The notes beneath the pieces were generated by a model. It was not told the origin of the DNA and ran no database searches. It saw only the letters and a program-made list of their open reading frames with translations. A stretch of DNA of 5,123 bases, taken from assembly GCA_002325825.1 (NCBI GenBank), contig DCSW01000109.1:55158-60280 (forward strand), in the 5' to 3' direction. Source of the stretch: Collimonas sp. UBA1456. GTDB lineage: Bacteria; Pseudomonadota; Gammaproteobacteria; Burkholderiales; Burkholderiaceae_D. This document shows positions 1 to 5,123 of this stretch, in pieces. Each line of letters opens with the position of its first letter. Positions within the stretch are counted from its first letter, which is position 1. A program made the translations under genes and the position numbers.

Positions 1-470
1 GCGTCGTGATGTCGCCGTTGGCGACTACCGGAATATTCACCGCCGCCTTGACGGCAGCAATCGTCTGGTACTCGTCATCGCCGCTGTAGCCGTCGATACG
101 AGTCCGTCCATGCAAGGTCAAGCATGGCGATGCCGCTGGCTTGCGCCAGGCGGGCAATCTGCAATGCATTTTTATTCAGGCGATCCCAACCAGTGCGAAA
201 TTTCAGTGTGACCGGCACGCCTACCGTGCCCACCACCGCATCCAGAATGCTTGCCACCAGTTGCTCATTCCGCAACAAGGCCGAAGCGCACCAACTGTTG
301 TAGAGTTTCTTGACTGGGCACCTCATATTGATGTGATATCGACGATCTGCGCATTGTGGTCAACGTTGTATTTTGTAAACTCAACCGGCATCTGCAGATC
401 GGAGGCGATGATCTGCATCGCACGCGGCTCCATTTCGCTAACCTGATCGATCAGTTTTCTATATTGACGG
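1..470 (-). pseudogene. dusB: tRNA-dihydrouridine synthase DusB, broken remnant
   Basis: DusB is an FMN enzyme that reduces uridine to dihydrouridine in tRNA. The minus strand reads through the family's core in three successive frames. From about 470 the first frame gives EPRAMQII and then KYNVDHNAQIVDI, matching the usual PxxVQI and GAQIIDIN blocks. After a frameshift near 330, caused by a few extra bases, it gives MRCPVKK, SALL and VPVTLKFRTGWD. This includes the conserved Cys of the CP-KK loop. A second frameshift near 118-120 leads to LHGRTRIDGYSG and IPVVANGDITT. The N-terminal barrel part (FVAPMAGVTDRPFR-like, roughly 60 residues) is not found upstream, where an unrelated ORF lies instead. 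The gene continues past the left edge. Family assignment is firm; DusB rather than another Dus is favoured by the NKNAL and HGRTR surroundings. Two frameshifts and a missing 5' end make it non-functional. Confidence 0.9.
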
Positions 471-978
471 GATGATGCATGAAATGGCTCCGGAAGGTGT
501 CACCCAAACTCTTCGCATCAACCGCATCCGTTGCTGGCAGCACGTACAGGAATCCGGTAGCGCTCCAACGACCGCCACTGTCGGTCTTACGCAACTGTGC
601 CCCGGTGTCCCTGGCAAAAGCGGCGCGGACATTGTCTCCCACGGTCAAATTGTACAGCTCGTTTATCTTATAAAAATTGTCCAGCCGGTAGTACAGGATC
701 AACAGCAGTGATTTGAAGGTGCACGCCTCGGGGTGTGTCTGCCAAGATCCGAACAGTGCGTGAAAATCGCTTCCCCGAGTAGGATCCCAGTCAACGTTCT
801 GGGCGAACGAGGACGTGTAATTGAAACAATCATTAGACAAATGCCAATGTTCCGCTTCATTCGGAGCCCTATCAATAACTGCGGCCGGCTTGATCATCGG
901 CCCAGAATATTCCTGACAAAAGCCCACCCATACCAAAGGATGTGCACACTGGCCGGCAAGATCAGCTGACACAAGCAT
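451..978 (-). CDS. Uninterrupted 175-codon ORF, unidentified
   Basis: I do not recognise this protein. It opens at ATG (978) and stops at TGA (451-453), overlapping the 5' edge of the dusB remnant by a few bases. Its composition looks like real protein: rich in Trp, Tyr, Phe, His and Asn, with segments such as APNEAEHWHLSNDCFNY, AQNVDWDPTRGSDFHALFG and SGGRWSATGFLYVLPATD. There is no signal peptide, long hydrophobic segment or nucleotide-binding motif, so a soluble protein or domain is likely. No good ribosome binding site precedes ATG 978. The frame immediately upstream has a stop (TAA), but the neighbouring frame is open from an ATG at 1109 (MKLNLFPRFG). A single-base loss near 975-985 would join the two into a product of about 220 residues. 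It could therefore be the 3' part of a frameshifted gene rather than a complete one. Coding is probable; present function is uncertain. Confidence 0.55.
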   Translation of the reverse strand: MLVSADLAGQCAHPLVWVGFCQEYSGPMIKPAAVIDRAPNEAEHWHLSNDCFNYTSSFAQNVDWDPTRGSDFHALFGSWQTHPEACTFKSLLLILYYRLDNFYKINELYNLTVGDNVRAAFARDTGAQLRKTDSGGRWSATGFLYVLPATDAVDAKSLGDTFRSHFMHHPVNIEN

Positions 979-1292
979 TTGATGCTTTTATGGCCGCTGT
1001 AGGCTTGCGGCAAAATTTGCAGCAGTTGGTGCGGCACGCCCAGCGGTTGCATCCACCAGCGGCCCTGTATCAACGCCGCCCCGAATCGGGGAAAGAGGTT
1101 AAGTTTCATGCTGGTACCCGAGTCCCGATATTTTTTAATTTCGATCAGCAAAATCAGCACATGAATTCCACTTTTCTTGTGATCAATTAGCCACTCGCTT
1201 ATACAAATCAATAGCAGTTACCCTCGCCGCGATGAGATCGCCGACATAAACGCTCCGATCGCGCCCTTCTGGATGACACCAGCCGAGTTGGT
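979..1292 (-). other. Gene-poor stretch with two open fragments
   Basis: No complete gene is supported here. Two minus-strand fragments look faintly coding. From 1109 to about 980 an open frame starts MKLNLFPRFGAAL and contains GRWWMQPLGVPHQLLQ; it may be the original 5' end of the ORF at 451-978, separated by one frameshift. From about 1290 to the TGA at 1183-1185 another open frame reads CHPEGRDRSVYVGDLIAAR and then VTAIDLYKRVAN; I cannot assign it. The plus-strand frames across this interval look like antisense shadows. I see no tRNA, terminator hairpin or insertion-sequence end. Confidence 0.3.
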
Positions 1293-1943
1293 TCAGCCTA
1301 TTGCATTAAGTGAAACGTGGTCCGGATGGGCCACTTCGGCCCATCCGGACAGCTGCAATTGCCGCGACCATTCGCGACGCCAGGTCAGACGATTGATACT
1401 TGCGTTGAACACGTCGCAACTGCGCGGCTGGTCGAGTGACAGATTCTTGGCAAAGCGATAAATATAATCGAGCACGCCACCATGACTAACCACGGCGATG
1501 CGGCGGAAACTGTCGCTTCCAAGCAAGAGCAGCAACGTATTGCCGGTACGCTCAGAAAACTCGCGCACAGTTTCCACGACATGGACGCCGGCAGGAAAGC
1601 GCGCATCAAGGTCGCACACCATCAGCGCCGCGTAGACTTGCGGATAACGTTCGGCAGCGTCCTCGTAACGCATCCGGAATGCCATAACAACCTCCATGCA
1701 AACCGCTATCTATCGTCACGTCGATGCCACCGCCTCGTGCCAGCGACAACGCGATTTGCTGCGCGCGCTGCAAGTCGCTGGGAAAATTTAATCCCGTGCG
1801 ATGCCCTCAAAATGTCTCCCCAACGCCTGCGCTTGGCGCCGATCTTCGTCATTGAGCGGAATTTCCAGATGGTCCTACAGGCGGCGCTCCAAATTTCAGT
1901 AGGTTTCGGCGTGGTGGATCAATAAGATTTTGGTAGTTGACAT
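1293..1943 (-). pseudogene. Histidine phosphatase (phosphoglycerate-mutase-like), degraded
   Basis: This was a small cytoplasmic phosphatase of the histidine phosphatase (RHG) superfamily; the substrate is unknown. The ATG at 1943 begins MSTTKILLIHHAET, where the family has LIRHGET. Arg and Gly of RHG are changed (to His and Ala), although the phospho-accepting His position is kept. Stops follow at codon 16 (TGA, where Trp is usual) and codon 23 (TAG, where Gln is usual), with a third stop (TAA) at 1788-1790. Near 1780 the frame slips to give SDLQRAQQIALSLARGGGI and GLHGGCYG, where the usual GLRERCYG would supply an acidic residue. Near 1675 it slips back to MRYEDAAERYPQVYAALM. The second-half motif VVSHGGVLD, with its His at codon 154 (1482-1484), and YRFAKNLSLDQPR are well kept up to the TGA at 1293. 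The span equals 217 codons, normal for the family. Position two genes behind tyrS suggests it was cotranscribed with tyrS and dtd. Confidence 0.9.
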
Positions 1944-2134
1944 GAATTGATACGCTGCCTTAGTTGGTTTTTATAAAACTTGGTTCAGGATACTGATGCG
2001 GACAATCGGAGTTTCAGCAGGGATAGACGGCCAATCTGCATTAATAATATCAACAAGCAGCGCCGAATAACGCCAAGGTTGCACGATAAGCAAAGTCAAT
2101 CAACGCAGTATTGTTATGAGGCAACAACACATCA
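1944..2134 (-). other. Spacer between dtd and phosphatase remnants
   Basis: This stretch of about 190 bases is AT-richer than its flanks and has no recognisable gene. Minus-strand frames are open only briefly, for example the segment ADWPSIPAETPIVRISIL, ending in TAA near 1972, and a short DFAYRATLALFGA segment in another frame. They may be debris of a third small gene or chance. A weak AAGG lies 14 bases before the phosphatase ATG at 1943, too far to be a normal ribosome binding site. Confidence 0.3.
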
Positions 2135-2442
2135 TTAGGCCTTCGCTATCAAAGGCTTTACCTACAACCAAAGTATTACAAGACCATCATTGGTCAACGA
2201 CACTTTCATGTCGGCGTCGAAGCGGTCGGTTGCCACCTGCGCATGTCAGTTGGCGGCCTGAGCGACAAAGTAAGAAAACAAGCGCCAGCCATCTGCCGGC
2301 GCTGCTGCCGGCGTGAGCTGCGGCACCAGCAGCAAGCCGCCGCCGATGTCGCTGCAGTTCATCTTGCCGGCAAGATGGCGCCGACTATGACGCTATCCAC
2401 CACCACGCTAGCGTGGCTGACTCGCTACAACAAACCAATCGT
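2135..2442 (-). pseudogene. dtd: D-aminoacyl-tRNA deacylase (Dtd), internally deleted
   Basis: Dtd hydrolyses D-amino acids mischarged on tRNA, notably D-Tyr-tRNA(Tyr). The minus strand starts 7 bases after the tyrS stop. The expected initiator is ACG (2440-2442) rather than ATG, followed by IGLL, a stop (TAG at the usual Gln), then RVSHASVVVDSVIVGAI. About 40 residues are then missing and the frame shifts to GKMN and DIGGGLLLVPQ. Next, about 14 residues including the SQFTLAADT active-site region are missing in frame, before LTPAAAPADG and LFSYFVAQA. A TGA follows (2242-2244), then VATDRFDADMKVSLTNDG. The family's NDGPVT Gly-cisPro motif reads NDGLVI, so its proline is gone. A TAG at 2162 is probably another former Gln, since the frame continues VKPLIAKA to a TAA at 2135. 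The remnant covers about 102 codons against roughly 145-150 in the family. Assignment is firm and loss of function is certain. Confidence 0.92.
2360..2377. repeat. Perfect 18-bp palindrome at a deletion junction in dtd
   Basis: The sequence CATCTTGCCGGCAAGATG reads identically on both strands. It sits exactly where the 5' piece of dtd (VVGAI) is joined to the later GKMN block, so the palindrome may have been created by, or have promoted, the deletion. A role as an operator is not supported by its position inside a dead gene. Confidence 0.6.
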
Positions 2443-2449
2443 GCGACGA

Positions 2450-3721
2450 TCAAGCCAGGATCACGCGCGCGAACTTGCGCTTACCGACCTGGATCACGAA
2501 GGCCGACGCCTCGACTTTCAGGCCCTTGTCGCTGACTACCGCGCCATCGATGCGCACGCCGCCCTGCTCCACCATGCGCAGCGCTTCCGAAGTCGACGAA
2601 CACAGATTGGCTTGCTTCAGCAACTGACCGATACAGAACGGTGCACCACTCAATTTCAACTCAGGAATATCATCCGGAATGCCACCCTTGGCGCGATTAT
2701 TGAAGTCTGCCAACGCATCTTCCGCAGCCTGCTGGCTGTGGAAACGAGCAACGATTTCCTGCGCCAGCGCAACCTTGATGTCGCGCGGATTCTGGCCGTC
2801 CGCGACCTGCGCCTTGTAGCCGGCGATTTGCGCCAGCGACTTGAATGAGATCAGTTCGTAGTAACGCCACATCATCACATCAGAAATACTCATCACCTTA
2901 GCGAACATGGTATTGGCTGGCTCGGTGATACCGATATAGTTCCCCTTCGATTTCGACATCTTCTCAACGCCGTCCAGGCCTTCCAGCAACGGCATGGTCA
3001 AGATACATTGCGGTTCCTGGTCATAATCCTTTTGGAATTCGCGCCCCACCAGCAGATTAAATTTCTGATCGGTGCCGCCCAGTTCCAGGTCGGATTCCAG
3101 TGCCACCGAATCGTAGCCCTGCATCAGCGGGTACAACAGTTCGTGCACTGAAATCGGCGTGCCGGCCTTGAAGCGCTTGGTGAAATCTTCGCGCTCCAGA
3201 ATACGCGCCACGGTGTACTTGGCCGACAGCTCAATCATGCCGCGTGCGCCGAGCTTGTCCGACCATTCCGAGTTATAGCGGATTTCCGTGCGCGCCGGAT
3301 CCAGCACCAAACTGGCCTGGGTAAAATAGGTTTTGGCGTTTTCTTCAATCTGTTCACGGGTGAGGGGTGGCCGTGTCACATTGCGTCCGGACGGATCACC
3401 GATCATCGAAGTGAAGTCGCCGATCAAGAAAATCACATTGTGGCCAAGATCCTGCATCTGCCGCATCTTGTTCAGCACCACTGTGTGACCAAGATGAAGA
3501 TCCGGCGCAGTCGGATCTAGCCCCAGTTTGATACGCAGCGGCTTACCAGTTTGCTCGGCGCGCTGTAGCTTGCGCGCAAGATCGCTTTCGATCAATAATT
3601 CGTCGACACCACGCTTGGTGATTTCGAGCGCTTCTTTAGTCCTGTCCGACAGGATCAGCGGGGTATTTTCAACAGCAGTTCCTACTGCCGTCGGTGATGC
3701 ACTTTGAAAATCGTGAGCCAT
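2450..3721 (-). CDS. tyrS: Tyrosyl-tRNA synthetase
   Basis: A class I aminoacyl-tRNA synthetase that activates tyrosine with ATP and charges tRNA(Tyr) in the cytoplasm. I choose the ATG at 3721 (MAHDFQSAS), giving 423 residues, normal for the shorter KMSKS-type bacterial TyrRS. The frame extends 25 codons further upstream to 3796, but that part is low-complexity and unlike the family. The HIGH motif is HLGH at residues 76-79 after GLDPTAPDL. GDFTSMIGDPSGRN (101-114), YPLMQGYDS (197-205) and GGTDQKFNLLVGREFQK (215-231) form the tyrosine and tRNA-binding core. KMSKS is at 254-258. A C-terminal S4-like RNA-binding domain covers about 360-420 (LCSSTSEALRMVEQGGVRIDG). No stop, frameshift or missing motif is seen, in contrast to every recognisable neighbour. 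It heads the minus-strand unit with dtd 7 bases downstream. A weak GGA lies a few bases before the start. An essential gene, hence its survival. Confidence 0.98.
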   Translation of the reverse strand: MAHDFQSASPTAVGTAVENTPLILSDRTKEALEITKRGVDELLIESDLARKLQRAEQTGKPLRIKLGLDPTAPDLHLGHTVVLNKMRQMQDLGHNVIFLIGDFTSMIGDPSGRNVTRPPLTREQIEENAKTYFTQASLVLDPARTEIRYNSEWSDKLGARGMIELSAKYTVARILEREDFTKRFKAGTPISVHELLYPLMQGYDSVALESDLELGGTDQKFNLLVGREFQKDYDQEPQCILTMPLLEGLDGVEKMSKSKGNYIGITEPANTMFAKVMSISDVMMWRYYELISFKSLAQIAGYKAQVADGQNPRDIKVALAQEIVARFHSQQAAEDALADFNNRAKGGIPDDIPELKLSGAPFCIGQLLKQANLCSSTSEALRMVEQGGVRIDGAVVSDKGLKVEASAFVIQVGKRKFARVILA

Positions 3722-3929
3722 ATATCCAGCGAAAATAAAATCTAAAAAATGGTGCTTGCTTCTGCACGCCAAGCAAGTCGAATCGGGCGCTAGCATAAAT
3801 CAGACCAATTCTATAAAACGCCCGAGGTCGGTAAGGTGTAATCGACGAATGCTTTTAATCCCGCCGCAAGTCGTTCTAACAAGCACCAGCACGAGAATCG
3901 ATAGCAAACGGCAAATTTTAACGTATTGC
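3722..3929. promoter_or_regulatory. Divergent intergenic region of tyrS and the M23 peptidase
   Basis: The 208 bases between the two divergent starts must hold the tyrS promoter. On the minus strand a TAGAAT -10-like hexamer (3808-3813) lies 16 bases from a poor CTTACC -35 (3830-3835). On the plus strand a TATAAA (3812-3817) overlaps it but lacks a good -35. Both are matches by eye and weak. No T-box leader or attenuator hairpin was recognised, and neither start has a strong Shine-Dalgarno sequence. Confidence 0.3.
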
Positions 3930-5019
3930 ATGTCTACTAAAGATAAACTCATTCACTTCCGCTCCGAGATCAAGTTACTTTTCAGGCTGGCGATCGCACG
4001 CGTAACAGATTCCTCCCGCAAAACCCGCATTGTTTACCCCTCTGCCGCAGTGCTGACCTTGATTGCATTTGGCGCTGCTGGCGTTGCTCCAATCGCAACA
4101 GATTCTAACGACGTCCAGGTCCGTGCGATTTCCGCAGAGCTGCAATTGCCAATCCAGAATGAGCAAATCGCCAAGCTCGAAGCCCAGCAGCAATTGTACA
4201 TTGCCGAAGACAAGATGCATGCCGGTGACACATTTGCAACATCCTTGACCAGACTTGGCGTCGACGACAAATTCAGATTCAGCCAAGAAAACCCCCAGTA
4301 TTGAGCGTCGCGTTCGAAAGGCACACAGACGTGATCCGCTCCTCCTTGTTTGCCGCGACAGATGCCACTGACATCCCGGACAACGTGGCATTGCAGATCG
4401 TCATCATGTTCGGCACCAACATCAACTTAGCATCCGACCTGAAGCGTGGCGATCATTTTAATGTCGTCTATGAAATATTCTTGGAAAATAGCCAATTTCT
4501 GCGCGCCGGCCGCATCCTGGCCGATGAATTCGTGAATGCTGGAAAACCGTCCCAGGTGGTCTAGTTCGACGATCCCCGCAACACACAGGGCGACGGCTAT
4601 TACGGTTTCGACGGTCAATTCCTGAAAGCCTTCTCCAAATCGCCGCTCACATTCACCTGCATTTCGTCCGGCTTCTCGATACGCATGCACCCAATTCTCG
4701 AAAAATAAAAAAAGCACACCGGTGTCGAGATCGGCTATGGCAATGTCGTCATCATCAAACACGATAACAAATATCCAATCGTTTACGCATACATGAGTCG
4801 CTTTGAGCCGACTTCGCACAAAGACGCCGGGGGCGGTCAAAATGACGTAATCTGCTATGTCGGCATGACTGGTTGGACTACCGGCCCGCACCTACACTAC
4901 GAATTCCGCGCAAGCAACCAGTCACGCGACCCACTGTCGGTGGTAGTGCCTACCGTAATATCGCTAGTAAGCCCAGAACTACAGCGTTTCCGCAGCGTCG
5001 CCGCCGACATCATCAATGG
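3930..5019 (+). pseudogene. M23-family cell-wall endopeptidase (MepM-like), decayed
   Basis: An inner-membrane-anchored periplasmic zinc endopeptidase that cuts peptidoglycan cross-links. The ATG at 3930 begins MSTKDKLIHF; a hydrophobic anchor lies at about residues 34-56 (VLTLIAFGAAGVAPIA), followed by a region ending LTRLGVDDKF. Near 4290 the frame breaks at TGA 4303, and an estimated 70 or more residues of the family sequence are absent. The frame resumes with VIRSSLFAATDATDIPD, RGDHFNVVYEIF and LADEFVNAGK. A TAG at 4561 replaces the Trp of VWFDD. Next come YYGFDGQ and SSGFSIRMHPI, a TAA at 4708-4710, then HTGVEIGYGNVVIIKH. The usual GVDYAAPTGTPV block of about 24 residues, with its zinc-binding Asp, is missing. 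YVGMTGWTTGPHLHYEFR keeps the HxH motif (4889-4897). The C-terminal end is cut by IstB sequence, and the frame runs by chance to a TAG at 5048. Family assignment is firm; it cannot be functional. Confidence 0.92.
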
Positions 5020-5123
5020 ATTGATAAGTGCGAGAACGTCATCGTGCTAGGGACTTCTGGAGTCGGCAAAACGCATACCGCACTGGTACTAGGATTAGCT
5101 GCTTGTTATAAAAGACACAGCGG
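5020..5123 (+). mobile_element. istB: IS21-family istB fragment (transposition ATPase)
   Basis: IstB is the AAA+ ATPase that assists the IstA transposase of IS21-family elements. The plus-strand frame starting at 5020 reads IDKCENVIVLG, then the Walker A motif GTSGVGKT (5050-5073), then HTALVLGLAACYKRHS, to the window edge with no stop. This closely follows the IstB pattern of ENVILLGPSGVGKTHLA and LGLAAC. The N-terminal part of IstB (roughly 90 residues upstream of Walker A) is absent: just to the left is M23 peptidase sequence in a different frame. So this is a truncated element, not a fresh insertion with intact ends. The Pro to Thr change in the P-loop (GPSG to GTSG) and the Leu to Thr change after KTH suggest drift. 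Whether the right part is complete cannot be seen. A related P-loop ATPase such as DnaC is possible but fits less well. Confidence 0.8.

Noticed and set aside
1482..1925. Plus-strand ORF of 147 codons
   Set aside because: It lies entirely antisense to the histidine phosphatase remnant, whose motifs are plain on the minus strand.
2360..2377. Palindrome as operator or terminator
   Set aside because: It has no following T-run and lies inside a dead gene at a deletion junction, so a deletion by-product is more likely.
2243..2848. Plus-strand ORF of 201 codons antisense to tyrS and dtd
   Set aside because: Arg-, Ala- and His-rich composition typical of an antisense shadow; the minus strand is clearly tyrS and dtd here.
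3722..3796. N-terminal extension of TyrRS starting at 3796
   Set aside because: The extra 25 residues are unlike the family, and the ATG at 3721 gives the expected length and N-terminus.
3756..3929. Peptidase start at 3756, or a separate gene in that frame
   Set aside because: The segment is intergenic in character and overlaps the tyrS upstream region antisense; the membrane-anchored protein begins naturally at MSTKDK (3930).
1293..4565. Alternative genetic code (TGA or TAG read as an amino acid)
   Set aside because: The recoded residues would be inconsistent: TGA would be Trp in one gene and probably Arg in another, and TAG Gln in dtd but Trp in the peptidase. Frameshifts and deletions of active sites are also present. 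tyrS contains no in-frame stops and ends in a normal TGA.
4427..4891. Minus-strand ORF of 154 codons
   Set aside because: It is antisense to the M23 peptidase core and crosses recognisable peptidase motifs; a shadow.
1..5123. CRISPR array, tRNA gene or riboswitch
   Set aside because: No spaced direct repeats, cloverleaf-like sequence or conserved leader was seen on either strand by eye.

Overview
The window looks like a piece of a betaproteobacterial (Burkholderiales, possibly Oxalobacteraceae-like) chromosome in advanced, probably recent, gene decay. The protein sequences of tyrS, dusB, dtd, the histidine phosphatase and the M23 peptidase all read as that group, and a tyrS gene divergent from an M23 peptidase with dtd and a histidine phosphatase downstream is, from memory, a familiar arrangement there. 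One gene is clearly intact: tyrosyl-tRNA synthetase. Nearly every other recognisable gene carries stop codons, frameshifts or internal deletions, and an IS21-type istB fragment lies at the right edge. This pattern is typical of a host-restricted symbiont or pathogen early in genome reduction, but the species cannot be named from this sequence.

Layout, left to right. Bases 1-470 (minus) hold a broken dusB (tRNA-dihydrouridine synthase) that lacks its N-terminal part and runs off the left edge. Bases 451-978 (minus) hold an uninterrupted 175-codon ORF that I do not recognise, perhaps the 3' part of a longer frameshifted gene reaching back to about 1109. Bases 979-1292 have no supported gene, only short open stretches. 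Bases 1293-1943 (minus) are a degraded histidine phosphatase (phosphoglycerate-mutase-like). Bases 1944-2134 are spacer. Bases 2135-2442 (minus) are a heavily deleted dtd (D-aminoacyl-tRNA deacylase). Bases 2450-3721 (minus) are intact tyrS. Bases 3722-3929 are the divergent promoter region. Bases 3930 to about 5019 (plus) are a ruined cell-wall endopeptidase of the M23/MepM type, and from about 5020 to the right end the reading frame becomes IstB of an IS21-family element.

Functionally, the ancestral minus-strand unit tyrS-dtd-phosphatase paired tyrosine charging with removal of D-amino acids from tRNA. Only the essential charging enzyme survives. dusB (tRNA modification) and the M23 peptidase (peptidoglycan remodelling) are non-essential in most relatives and have also been lost. 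I see no RNA gene, CRISPR array or convincing new system; the interest is in the decay pattern, the unidentified ORF and the IS junction.
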